Positions 8,363-15,905 of a stretch of 64,000 nucleotides of DNA are shown here, piece by piece. The position numbers and the translations under genes are program-made. The DNA is from an uncultured Alphaproteobacteria bacterium (GTDB lineage: Bacteria > Pseudomonadota > Alphaproteobacteria > HIMB59 > GCA-002718135), in assembly GCA_902595855.1 (NCBI GenBank), contig CACJRY010000006.1, positions 33,761-97,760 on the forward strand, read 5' to 3'. The notes beneath the pieces were generated by a model, which saw only the letters and a list, made by a program, of their open reading frames with translations, was not told where the DNA came from and made no database searches. Within the stretch, counting starts at the first letter, position 1, and every line of letters begins with the position of its first letter.

Positions 8363-8734
8363 ATGAGAGTGTATATTGCAGAGTGTTGGGACGGTATTAT
8401 GAGTCATGATTTAAACCCCCTTAGACATATACCAAATTTACAAGTTAGACATATGATTCTTCAAATCTTAGCCTGGTTGTGGTGTATTGTTTTTTCTTTA
8501 TATGTTGGATCATGGTTTGTGTTGGGTTTAACTTTTACTGCTCATTTTCTTTTAATTTTTGCGATAATAGCAACCATTACTACCTTCACTTTTTCAGAAA
8601 AACGCGTTTACAGATTTAGAGAAGGTTATCATTCAGTTAATAGGTCTAGAGTCAGCCTTATTTTCAGAGATAAAAACGGCAATCCATATAAAGTGAATTT
8701 ACCTAAAAATGACCCTGGTGGCGAGCATGATTAA
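8363..8734 (+). CDS. Small membrane protein of unknown function
   Basis: 123 residues. Two hydrophobic stretches in tandem (about 32-50 and 52-75, including WLWCIVFSLYVGSW and FLLIFAIIATITTF) are flanked by a charged N-terminus and a basic, hydrophilic C-terminal tail with VYRFREGYHS. I do not recognise the family and see no catalytic motif. It is divergent from the amidohydrolase gene, with a gap of 53 bases shared by both promoters. Confidence 0.6.
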   Translation: MRVYIAECWDGIMSHDLNPLRHIPNLQVRHMILQILAWLWCIVFSLYVGSWFVLGLTFTAHFLLIFAIIATITTFTFSEKRVYRFREGYHSVNRSRVSLIFRDKNGNPYKVNLPKNDPGGEHD

Positions 8735-9007
8735 ATTATCTTACAATTATTAAATAAGAGAACTGTATTTCTTTTTTAATATTTTCATCATAATAATTTA
8801 TTCAATTTATAGTACTTTATTTTTAAATTCGTAAATTAGGAAAGAAAATTCCTTTAAACAAAAAAATAAAAAAAAATTTACTGATAAATAAATTTTATTC
8901 AGGATAATTTTCTAATTTATTTATATTTAATTAAAATAACAAAGATTTTTCAAATTTACAAATTTGAAAAATTAATATTAAAATTATAATTTATATAAGG
9001 AGATGGT
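8735..9007. promoter_or_regulatory. 273-base gap with a perfect inverted repeat at 8945-8972
   Basis: This very AT-rich gap contains one clear structure. ATTTTTCAAATTT (8945-8957) and AAATTTGAAAAAT (8960-8972) are perfect 13-base complements with a 2-base spacer. The loop is too short for a good RNA hairpin, so a dimeric operator is the better reading. It lies 35 bases before the start of the small-protein tandem at 9008, where AAGGAG forms the ribosome site. Nothing else is recognised in the gap. Confidence 0.45.
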
Positions 9008-9289
9008 ATGAAATTTTTAACAACTTTTAAAATAAATAATGGTTTTGATAGATGGTTAAAACTAGTAGATGATTTGCAACCTTACATGGACAAATATGAA
9101 TATAAAATGATATTTGCCTGTACAAATGATGATGAAACACAAGTTTGGGACATGGGTGAGGCTAATAATCCAGATTTAGTTAATGATTTTTTAGGCGATC
9201 AAGAAGTGATCAACATGAGAAGAGAAGCAGGAGTAGATTTGGAAAGCTCAGAGGTTGTCTCTACAATAAGTAAACACAAAATATGGTAA
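9008..9289 (+). CDS. Small ferredoxin-like-fold protein, copy 1 (DUF3764-like)
   Basis: 93 residues in a strand-helix-strand pattern: FLTTFKINNGFDRW, a helix to about residue 32, YKMIFACTNDDET, then a C-terminal helix ending in NMRREAGVDLESS. The downstream neighbour has the same architecture and the same RxEAGVxL tail, so the two are paralogues. The pattern recalls DUF3764 and dimeric alpha+beta-barrel proteins; function unknown. It has a strong ribosome site (AAGGAG), and a 13-base inverted repeat lies just upstream. Confidence 0.7.
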   Translation: MKFLTTFKINNGFDRWLKLVDDLQPYMDKYEYKMIFACTNDDETQVWDMGEANNPDLVNDFLGDQEVINMRREAGVDLESSEVVSTISKHKIW

Positions 9290-9323
9290 ATAAATAGAAT
9301 AAATAATTAAAAAGGAAAATATT

Positions 9324-9593
9324 ATGAAAATAATAATGAGTGTAGAAATTAGTGAAGGCTACGTAAGATGGAAAGAACTTTTCGAAAGTGCAGTCGATGC
9401 AAGAGAAAAGTACGGAGTAAAAGTATTAGCATACGGTCATCCTAAAGATAATGAGAATAAAGTTTATCAAGTATTAGAAATAGAATCTATGGAGAAAATG
9501 CAAGAAGCTCTAAAAGACCCTGAAATAGCAAAGGCAAGAACAGAAGCAGGAGTAAAATTAGATACACAAGAAGTAGTTTTTTTAGTAGAATAA
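9324..9593 (+). CDS. Small ferredoxin-like-fold protein, copy 2 (DUF3764-like)
   Basis: 89 residues and a paralogue of the gene before it: both begin MK(F/I), have (F/Y)xRW near residue 16, a helix, a mid strand, and the tail ARTEAGVKLDTQEV. It lies 34 bases downstream with its own AAAGGA ribosome site, so the two are probably co-transcribed. Small proteins of this kind often form dimers that bind a ligand, but no catalytic residue is obvious. Function is unknown. Confidence 0.7.
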   Translation: MKIIMSVEISEGYVRWKELFESAVDAREKYGVKVLAYGHPKDNENKVYQVLEIESMEKMQEALKDPEIAKARTEAGVKLDTQEVVFLVE

Positions 9594-9657
9594 ATTTAAC
9601 TGTAAATAATTAATTCTAATAGAATATACTAATTAGTCAAAACTTAGGGAGGTTAAA

Positions 9658-9945
9658 ATGTCAGTTTGTAGAATAACAACTTTGAATTTAAAAACAAAAG
9701 AGGCTGCCGATGAGATTGTTGCTTCTTATACTGCAAATGCACCTACAGAATTTCCAGAAGCAGAACAATTATTGCAAATACGAGCAGGGGACACAACAAT
9801 TATTGCTGTTTCTTTGTATCAAGATGAAGCTGCGATGGAAAGAGCATCAGCAAACAGAACTAAACGTATGGACTCCAAGAAGGATCATTACGTTTCAGTA
9901 GATATGAAAGTTGGTTCAGTAGTATTGAATCATTCAAATATTTAG
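9658..9945 (+). CDS. Small alpha/beta protein, possibly antibiotic-monooxygenase-like fold
   Basis: 95 residues with the strand-helix-strand order typical of dimeric alpha+beta barrels: VCRITTLNLKTKEAADEIV, then LLQIRAGDTTIIAVSLYQDEAAMERAS. A Phe- and Pro-containing loop, APTEFPEAEQ, sits between. The sequence differs from the two genes before it. A strong GGGAGG ribosome site lies 5 bases upstream of the ATG. The gene is followed by a clear hairpin terminator at 9983. Function is unknown. Confidence 0.65.
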   Translation: MSVCRITTLNLKTKEAADEIVASYTANAPTEFPEAEQLLQIRAGDTTIIAVSLYQDEAAMERASANRTKRMDSKKDHYVSVDMKVGSVVLNHSNI

Positions 9946-9982
9946 ACTTTCAGATACAATTTACGCATAGATAATTAAAAAT

Positions 9983-10007
9983 ATGCTGGGATTAAATATC
10001 CCAGCAT
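9983..10007. terminator. Hairpin terminator between convergent genes
   Basis: ATGCTGGGAT and ATCCCAGCAT form a perfect 10-base stem with a 5-base loop. AT-rich tails follow on both strands (TATAAAAA on plus; ATTTTTAATTAT reading out on minus). It separates the plus-strand small-protein tandem from the minus-strand gene at 10037 and probably works in both directions. Confidence 0.8.
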
Positions 10008-10036
10008 TATAAAAACTCATTTTAATTTAGAAAAAC

Positions 10037-10645
10037 TTAATCCCAAGTTGTCTCCAAAATACGCATAAGAGTAAATCCTCTCCAATCAATAACATCTAAA
10101 AAATCTCGGTGATTAGAAAAGAATTCTTCACCATTAAGTTTATCTTGGGCAGCACCGTATTCTTTCATTGTATTAAATCTTACTGCAAATCCATAAGAGC
10201 CGTCATCTTTTCCAATTAATCTTCCAACTGATCCTCCAGTAGCGCCGCTATCCATCCAGGTTTTGATAAAAATTTCTCCTCTTTCTTGAATCATATTCAT
10301 ATCATGATGAAAAAACATCCACTGAGCAAAAACAGGTTTTACACCAGCATCAGACTCCATATTATGAATTAAAGGTTCATAAAAATTCATAGTTTCCCAT
10401 TTTGTTTCTGAAAAATATGGATCCATATCTTTACCCCATTGTGCATCATTTGAAATTTTATCATCAAAATCTCCAAAATGTGTCCAACTTTCAAACCCAA
10501 TATTAGTTACGTAAAATCCAGTGTCTTTACCTAGAAGACTTCCAATTGATGCACCCACTGCACCATGTTTTTTAAAATATTGTGATGCAACATTAAACGC
10601 CTCAACTCCTTTTGAACTTGAATGAGTCCAACTACCTACAAGCAT
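10037..10645 (-). CDS. Internally duplicated small-domain protein
   Basis: 202 residues made of two copies of one domain. HGAVGASIGSLLGKDTGFY (28-45 region) repeats as SGATGGSVGRLIGKDDGSY (133-151), each preceded by an aromatic-rich helix and followed by a strand and a helix. This is probably a fused pair of ferredoxin-like folds. It contains several Trp, Phe and His residues (WMFFHHDM), but no known catalytic set. The AAGGAGG ribosome site before the ATG is among the strongest in the window, suggesting high expression. It lies next to the small-fold tandem and alkB; function is unknown. Confidence 0.7.
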   Translation of the reverse strand: MLVGSWTHSSSKGVEAFNVASQYFKKHGAVGASIGSLLGKDTGFYVTNIGFESWTHFGDFDDKISNDAQWGKDMDPYFSETKWETMNFYEPLIHNMESDAGVKPVFAQWMFFHHDMNMIQERGEIFIKTWMDSGATGGSVGRLIGKDDGSYGFAVRFNTMKEYGAAQDKLNGEEFFSNHRDFLDVIDWRGFTLMRILETTWD

Positions 10646-10759
10646 TTTTCCTCCTTTGTTAAGAGGAACGTATCACAAAAGATAATTTAGTAAATTTTTA
10701 ATCATCTTAAATATTATTAAAATTTAATAAGAATAATTTATACTTTACTAAGTTAGACA

Positions 10760-11788
10760 TTAATTAATATTTAATGTTTTTAATTTATTTATTTTTTTAT
10801 CCATTACAAGAAACCATATCGGAGGAATTAAAGCCATTATTAACATAATGGAATAATTTGCTGGCATCTCAATTACTTTTTCTTCTTGTGATAATAAGGG
10901 ATAATGCTTGGAAGCACTTTGATGATGTTCTGTGTGTAAACCTAAATTAAATGTCGACCAATTAGCTGATATATGACGACTATTCCATGAGTGATGGTCA
11001 GTAAATCTCTCGTATTTTCCATTCTCCATTTTTCTTTCTAAACCATAATGTTGAATATAATTTACAAGTTCTAGTAAAGTAATAGAAACAAAAGAGTGAA
11101 AGATAACAAATACTAAGCCGTTAATACCAGCAATAAAAAACGCAATGAATAAAAAAATAATTTCTAATACAAAATAATGAAGCATTCTGTTTTGCAGACT
11201 AAATGTACTGATATTTTTTTTATCAAGTATATTTTTTTCAATATTCCAAGAAGAAATCACACTATTAATTACACAGCGAATGAAATAGAAATAAAAATTT
11301 TCACCTCTTCTTGCTGTAGCTGGATCTTCTTTTGTTGCTACATGTTTATGATGACCGTAAACATGCTCTATACGAAAATGACCATAACAACATAATACTA
11401 ATAAAAAAACACCGATACCACGCATATATTTATTTTGCCGATGAATCAGTTCATGAGCTGTAGTAATACCAATTGAGCCACCTGACATTCCAACAGCGGC
11501 ACCTAAAGCAGCTGCAACAAGGATACTAATGCTTGAGTCAGATACTACGATTAACCCAAATACAATTAAAAATAAGATACAAGGCAAGATGATTAGAATA
11601 AAAAAATTATGTAACACATTTTCTTTTAGGTCTGCATCTTGCTTACTTAAATATGGTAACACCAAATCAATAATTGGGACTAATATAAAAACCCATATAA
11701 AAGGAGAGACAGACCAAGAAGGATTTAAAAGAAGACCAAGTGAACTGGATGCAATTAATATTAAAGGTGTTACAAGGTAAAAAAACAT
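10760..11788 (-). CDS. alkB: AlkB-type membrane alkane/fatty-acyl hydroxylase
   Basis: 342 residues with several membrane spans and the diiron histidine boxes of the AlkB/XylM branch: HELIH, GHHKHVATKEDPATARRGEN, NYIQHYGL and NLGLHTEHH, the last two in the diagnostic AlkB order. These enzymes hydroxylate terminal methyl groups using rubredoxin electrons; no rubredoxin gene is seen in the window. It is shorter than classical AlkB (about 400 residues), so the substrate may be something other than long n-alkanes. It is probably transcribed alone, with a 22-base gap from the gene upstream. Confidence 0.87.
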   Translation of the reverse strand: MFFYLVTPLILIASSSLGLLLNPSWSVSPFIWVFILVPIIDLVLPYLSKQDADLKENVLHNFFILIILPCILFLIVFGLIVVSDSSISILVAAALGAAVGMSGGSIGITTAHELIHRQNKYMRGIGVFLLVLCCYGHFRIEHVYGHHKHVATKEDPATARRGENFYFYFIRCVINSVISSWNIEKNILDKKNISTFSLQNRMLHYFVLEIIFLFIAFFIAGINGLVFVIFHSFVSITLLELVNYIQHYGLERKMENGKYERFTDHHSWNSRHISANWSTFNLGLHTEHHQSASKHYPLLSQEEKVIEMPANYSIMLIMALIPPIWFLVMDKKINKLKTLNIN

Positions 11789-11810
11789 TACATTGTATAT
11801 ATATTATTTT

Positions 11811-12500
11811 TTATCCAACTCTATGGACAAAATCTTCACTGATATAAATTCCTGAATCTTTTTCCTTTTTATATCGAACAATTAATTGAGCAATACAGTC
11901 ATCAATTTTATATTCCTGTTCTTTTCGGTATTGTAAATTAACTCGTATAGGTACTTTAAAACTAACACCTGGAATAGTGTATAACTCAATTTCATATCTT
12001 CCTTTATAAAGAGTTTTAATTAATTTGGTATTTCCCTCTCTGTCAATTTCACCATATTCAGTACCAACTCCCATATAACTACTATTATTATTACGAATAC
12101 CCGCTAAAATTTCCTTATCATCTTTGGTAATGATAGATCCATATAATTTGATGTCATAGACATCTAATTCATTTGAATCTGGATCCATAACACTCATTTG
12201 TATAGCACTGACATCAAAACGAGTAACAATTGCGTTATTTTCTTTTAAGAGATAATAATATTCCAAAACAATTTTTCTCCCACTCATATCAAAAGTGGAA
12301 ACTTTAGTGCCACACACATAAGGTTGATTTGTATCATCATTTTCAACGATCCATTTAATTGTATAAAAACGAAAATGTTTTTCTGTTGTTTCATATTCAT
12401 ATGTTATTTCAGCATAGCTGGGTGTAGCAGAGACAAGATATAATATGATTAATACAAGTGATATTAAAAATAATACAATTCGTTTAGTTATCTCTGCCAC
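11811..12500 (-). CDS. Exported hypothetical protein
   Basis: 229 residues with a hydrophobic leader (about 9-26) ending in SATPSYA, a likely signal-peptidase site. The mature part is rich in beta strands and Tyr/Glu/Lys, with two cysteines (YVCGT and DDCIA) that could pair in the periplasm. No family is recognised. It follows the response regulator gene on the same strand but is separated from it by a strong terminator at 12515-12548. It is therefore expressed from its own promoter or by read-through. Confidence 0.6.
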   Translation of the reverse strand: MAEITKRIVLFLISLVLIILYLVSATPSYAEITYEYETTEKHFRFYTIKWIVENDDTNQPYVCGTKVSTFDMSGRKIVLEYYYLLKENNAIVTRFDVSAIQMSVMDPDSNELDVYDIKLYGSIITKDDKEILAGIRNNNSSYMGVGTEYGEIDREGNTKLIKTLYKGRYEIELYTIPGVSFKVPIRVNLQYRKEQEYKIDDCIAQLIVRYKKEKDSGIYISEDFVHRVG

Positions 12501-12514
12501 AAAAAAAGAAATAT

Positions 12515-12548
12515 AAAAAAACTTAGTCGAAAAAAAGTCACGACTAAG
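12515..12548 (-). terminator. Rho-independent terminator of the response regulator gene
   Basis: Read on the minus strand, CTTAGTCG pairs with CGACTAAG (8-base stem, 11-base loop) and is followed directly by seven T residues. It lies 18 bases after the stop of the OmpR-type regulator. Stem plus T-run is the classical intrinsic terminator arrangement. Confidence 0.85.
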
Positions 12549-12566
12549 ATTATTTTATGAAATTAT

Positions 12567-13277
12567 TTACGCTGATTGTGGTGACCACGCGTATCCTGTA
12601 CCGTAGTGAGTTGTAATCCGATTAAATGAAATTTCTGGTTTTGCTTTGCGAAACTTTTTACGAAGACGTTTAATATGGGAATCAATATTCCTATCCGTAA
12701 CATCTAAGTTATGAGCATAACAAACATCAAGTAGTTGGGACCGAGAATTTACAACACGTGGTCTCTTTACAAGTTTATCAAGCAAAGCATATTCAGTTTT
12801 CGTCAACTCTATCTCTTTGCCAAACCATCGGCAGTTAATCTGCTCTTCAAACATCTGAAGATTACCTAACTTATAGACCTTTCTTTTTTCTTTTATTTGA
12901 AAAAAACTTAAGATTTTTTCTAATCTTGCTAATAAAATATTGAAGGAATAGGGTTTTAAAACGAAGTCAGAGATTGTAGATTCTCTTAAAGCTTTTTCCT
13001 CAATAAAATTGTTATCAAGTCCAGTTAAAAAAAGTGCTGGGAGTCTATCTTGATTGAGCATATTGCATAAAGTTTTATAAAACTCTAGACCATCCATGCC
13101 AGGCATACGCCAATCTATAATCCAAGCATCAGCTGATTTTTTTTCATGAAATTTTAGTGCTTTTTCTGGATTAGAAAACGTTATTGTTTCGTAACCTTTT
13201 TTTTGAAATTGCATTGATAATGTTGTCAAAATGGAAGTATTATCGTCTATAATAGACACAGTTATTTTATTCGTCAT
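12567..13277 (-). CDS. OmpR-family response regulator, ChvI-like
   Basis: 236 residues. The receiver domain (1-120) has the acidic pair Asp11-Asp12, phosphoacceptor Asp55 (IIDWRMPGMDG) and the conserved Lys in VLKPYS. The C-terminal winged helix carries LTKTEYALLDKLV, then NIDSHIKRLRKKF and THYGTGYAW, closely resembling alphaproteobacterial ChvI. ChvI is normally paired with the sensor ChvG/ExoS and controls envelope stress responses. No histidine kinase gene is in the window, so the partner must lie elsewhere. It ends at a strong terminator and shares its promoter region with a large imperfect hairpin. Confidence 0.85.
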   Translation of the reverse strand: MTNKITVSIIDDNTSILTTLSMQFQKKGYETITFSNPEKALKFHEKKSADAWIIDWRMPGMDGLEFYKTLCNMLNQDRLPALFLTGLDNNFIEEKALRESTISDFVLKPYSFNILLARLEKILSFFQIKEKRKVYKLGNLQMFEEQINCRWFGKEIELTKTEYALLDKLVKRPRVVNSRSQLLDVCYAHNLDVTDRNIDSHIKRLRKKFRKAKPEISFNRITTHYGTGYAWSPQSA

Positions 13278-13421
13278 TTTTCCTTTCTCTTAATCACCAA
13301 AAAAACCTTCAAAGAAATTAACCCTAACACTAAGGCCAAAGTGTGTCAAAAATAATATTTTATATTTCTTAAAACGAACACAATTAGACCTCGAACTTGC
13401 CTAATTTGAAATTTAAAAATC

Positions 13422-13500
13422 TTTATGGCACTGTGTAGTAGGAATATTCATTATGTTGTCGTCGTAAATTTCATTTATTACTCCTTCGCAGTGCCATTAA
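13422..13500. ncRNA. Candidate structured RNA: long imperfect hairpin
   Basis: ATGGCACTG (13425-13433) pairs perfectly with CAGTGCCAT (13489-13497). Pairing continues inward with mismatches (TAGTAGGAATA against the TATTACTCC side), giving a hairpin of about 75 bases. The arms are more GC-rich than the surrounding DNA. It lies in the 248-base gap between the response regulator and the membrane protein at 13526, whose start is 28 bases away. It could be a 5' leader element, a small RNA or a MITE-like relic. No known riboswitch family is recognised. Confidence 0.4.
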
Positions 13501-13525
13501 ATACTCTCACTTACTTCGAGACATC

Positions 13526-13807
13526 ATGATTGCACTTTCCCGTTTTTTTCTTTTTAGTTCGACATATCTTGTTTTATTAATACTCAGCAGTATTGCATCA
13601 GCAGAAACAGAATACTTTTCAATGATTACTTTTTTGATAACTAGTTTAGCTTTAGGGGGGTGGTTGTACTACTTACACAAAATAGCAATAGAACCATCAC
13701 CAGGATTAAAAGAAATATTATATGTGGTTCTTTTCTTAACCGTCTTCACGACTATCTGGGCAGGATTTAATATTTACATACAGTCTGACTACTTTGTTCT
13801 AGACTAA
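13526..13807 (+). CDS. Small membrane protein, three spans
   Basis: 93 residues, mostly hydrophobic, with spans at about 7-25, 33-50 and 65-83. The N-terminus could serve as a signal anchor (FLFSSTYLVLLILSSIASA). No family is recognised. Its stop overlaps the start of the next gene by one base (TAATG), so the two membrane proteins are translationally coupled and probably form a complex. Confidence 0.55.
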   Translation: MIALSRFFLFSSTYLVLLILSSIASAETEYFSMITFLITSLALGGWLYYLHKIAIEPSPGLKEILYVVLFLTVFTTIWAGFNIYIQSDYFVLD

Positions 13808-14127
13808 TGCTAAAAAGTTTTTGGTTCTACTTCTTTTCCATACCAGTTTTATTCAGTTTGATTACTTTTAGTTTGCCAATTAATTTTTTTGAAGATTTTA
13901 TTAATACACCTTTATTTTCAGATGCAGTCGAATATTGTGAAGATGTGGTCAATAATGATCCTTACATAACAGAATACGGAACCATGCAAGATCAGTGTGT
14001 TGCTAACTTTATGGGAGAACCAAAAATATTAGGCCCACTTATCTTTTTATTAAGTTTAATAGGATTATTATTTGTTATTCCATTAATTGTTTATCTAATA
14101 GTTAGTATGCCTAACTATAAAAAGTAA
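13807..14127 (+). CDS. Small membrane protein, two spans with a Cys-containing loop
   Basis: 106 residues with hydrophobic segments near the N-terminus (about 5-24) and at 77-98. Between them is an acidic loop, probably periplasmic, with two cysteines (EYCEDV and QDQCVAN) that could form a disulphide. The start overlaps the stop of the preceding gene. I do not recognise the family. It is convergent with the unknown protein at 14148, without a clear terminator. Confidence 0.55.
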   Translation: MLKSFWFYFFSIPVLFSLITFSLPINFFEDFINTPLFSDAVEYCEDVVNNDPYITEYGTMQDQCVANFMGEPKILGPLIFLLSLIGLLFVIPLIVYLIVSMPNYKK

Positions 14128-14147
14128 TAAATTAATATAAAACACTA

Positions 14148-14789
14148 TCAAATTTCAAATTTAAGGAAATGAATATTAGGTGGTTCTGTTTTTACATCTT
14201 CGTAATTTGGTAATTCTGTCTCAAAATCTATTGTTTCTGGATAAATAATTTCCCATCCATAATTTTCTCTATATGACTTATCAAATATTGAGTTGATGGT
14301 AATCTCTCCCTTTGGAACATCAATATCTATACTTTTAAAGGCATCTATTTTTTTTGATTGGATAATTTTATTATCTCTATTTTGAACATAGTTTTCCCAT
14401 GATAAATTTTGGTCTAAACATACTACACTCATTACTTTTGATGGAATTTGTATTGATCCAACAGCATAGTTAATGCGTTTTACATTAGCCATTTTAATTG
14501 CTTTGTCATAATCTTCTACACCCTCAATATGTGTAGTGGAAATATAATAATCTTTCTTATCATCAAACAAAATCACGTTATTAGAAGCTGCATATGTAAT
14601 TAGCCCTAAACCATTTTCTTCATCTGTTCGTTTGAACTCTATATATTTATCTTCTTCTAGTTTCTTAATGATAGAGATTATATTGGTATTATCTCCAACT
14701 AATTGTTTTATTTCTTCAAATGTTTTTTTATCAAAAAAATAAATATCTCCATCATAATCAAGATTATCTATAAGACTAAATTCAGCCAC
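14148..14789 (-). CDS. Unknown soluble protein, possibly immunity-like
   Basis: 213 residues, acidic, with no signal peptide or membrane span. The C-terminal part (VPKGEITINSIFDKSYRENYG) has the loose character of immunity or SMI1-like proteins, but I cannot match a family. It follows the gene at 14825 on the same strand with a gap of 35 bases, so the two probably form an operon. Both lie on the chromosome side of the broken tRNA at 15849. Confidence 0.5.
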   Translation of the reverse strand: MAEFSLIDNLDYDGDIYFFDKKTFEEIKQLVGDNTNIISIIKKLEEDKYIEFKRTDEENGLGLITYAASNNVILFDDKKDYYISTTHIEGVEDYDKAIKMANVKRINYAVGSIQIPSKVMSVVCLDQNLSWENYVQNRDNKIIQSKKIDAFKSIDIDVPKGEITINSIFDKSYRENYGWEIIYPETIDFETELPNYEDVKTEPPNIHFLKFEI

Positions 14790-14824
14790 AATTACAACTG
14801 CTCTCTAGATACTTTATTTCTCTT

Positions 14825-15703
14825 TCAGTCATTATTTTTAATCATGGGAAAATTAATTGTTAATGGATCAACATCGCCCTGAATTTCTTTTTTATCTTCA
14901 TATATAAATTTTATATAGGCATAGCCTTTAGGGCGAAGTTTATTTTCAACTTTATTATCCTCAATTATCATTTTTTTTGTTACGTAGCCCCCTTCCTCAG
15001 TATAAAAGTGATTAATAGATAAGAAATGCCAACCTATTTCTTTCTTCATATTGTTAATAAAACTACAATCAAAGTCATTAATTTTATAAGCCACATCTAT
15101 TGTTATCTTTTCTAGTTCTTCTTTATTTAAAAATTGAAAAAAAGAAATGTTACCACTGAAAAATCTTATACGTAGTTCTTGTATCTCTATTTTTGAAAGT
15201 ATCTTTTTAAGATCTTCAAATTTTTTATCATTAATGTTTTGAAAATCGCTATAATCACATTCTAATATGTATAAACTAGCAACATATTTTAGATTTGGAA
15301 TTTTTAGAAGATCAGTAAATTTTTCCAAGACTAATCCACCTATCCATTCAAGTTTTTTTAAATTAAATATTCCTTTCATGGGATCAAATTTTTCATAGCC
15401 CAAGTTTTTCATTTCATTAAAAGGTATTATGTTCTCTTCCCATTTAAAATTATCTTCAATATCTATTATATCTTCATCCCACCTTGACCATGGAATTTCT
15501 TGTATTGATAATCCTTCTTGAAAGTACATACTTTCAAGATTAGGGAAACAAGTAATTTTATCTAGATCAATTCCTTCATCATATTCAATAAACTTAATAT
15601 CTTTAATCTCGTAAAATTTCTTTTTGGTTTTGACCATTGAGTTAAAAGACTCATAATCTAATATTAAGTCAACTTTATCTTCTTCTTGGTTTGAATCTGT
15701 CAT
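14825..15703 (-). CDS. Unknown acidic protein with leucine-repeat-like pattern
   Basis: 292 residues, acidic, no export signal. The middle has a repeated leucine/isoleucine spacing (FPNLESMYF, IFNLKKLEWIGGL, IPNLKYVASLYIL, IQELRIRFF) that recalls irregular leucine-rich repeats found in immunity or recognition proteins. No catalytic motif is seen. It is first of a two-gene minus-strand unit with the protein at 14148. Function is not known; a role in toxin immunity or interbacterial competition is only a guess. Confidence 0.5.
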   Translation of the reverse strand: MTDSNQEEDKVDLILDYESFNSMVKTKKKFYEIKDIKFIEYDEGIDLDKITCFPNLESMYFQEGLSIQEIPWSRWDEDIIDIEDNFKWEENIIPFNEMKNLGYEKFDPMKGIFNLKKLEWIGGLVLEKFTDLLKIPNLKYVASLYILECDYSDFQNINDKKFEDLKKILSKIEIQELRIRFFSGNISFFQFLNKEELEKITIDVAYKINDFDCSFINNMKKEIGWHFLSINHFYTEEGGYVTKKMIIEDNKVENKLRPKGYAYIKFIYEDKKEIQGDVDPLTINFPMIKNND

Positions 15704-15848
15704 TATAAATACATCCTAACACCAACAATGGTGATTGTTTAGTTCTAATCAATGCAAAACCATCTAGAATATGTTAAAATAAATAAATGGTGGTACCATG
15801 AACATGAATGGTTCAATCGTACTAGAAAAAAGTATTGAAAAACAAGCA

Positions 15849-15889
15849 GTGCCCGTAGCTCAGTAGGATAGAGCACCAGATTCCTAATC
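15849..15889 (+). tRNA. tRNA-Arg(CCU), 5' half only (integration scar)
   Basis: Positions 15849-15889 read as the 5' half of a tRNA: acceptor strand GTGCCCG, T8-A9, D-arm stem GCTC/GAGC (15858-15861 and 15871-15874), anticodon stem CCAGA, and the seven-base loop TTCCTAA with anticodon CCT. After two bases of the 3' anticodon strand (TC) the match stops. There is no complementary stem, T-arm or acceptor 3' strand in the following sequence. It is therefore not a working tRNA. Integrases often use tRNA anticodon loops as crossover sites, and a tyrosine recombinase lies 19 kb downstream. Confidence 0.85.
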
Positions 15890-15905
15890 AAATAATTTAT
15901 TTTAT

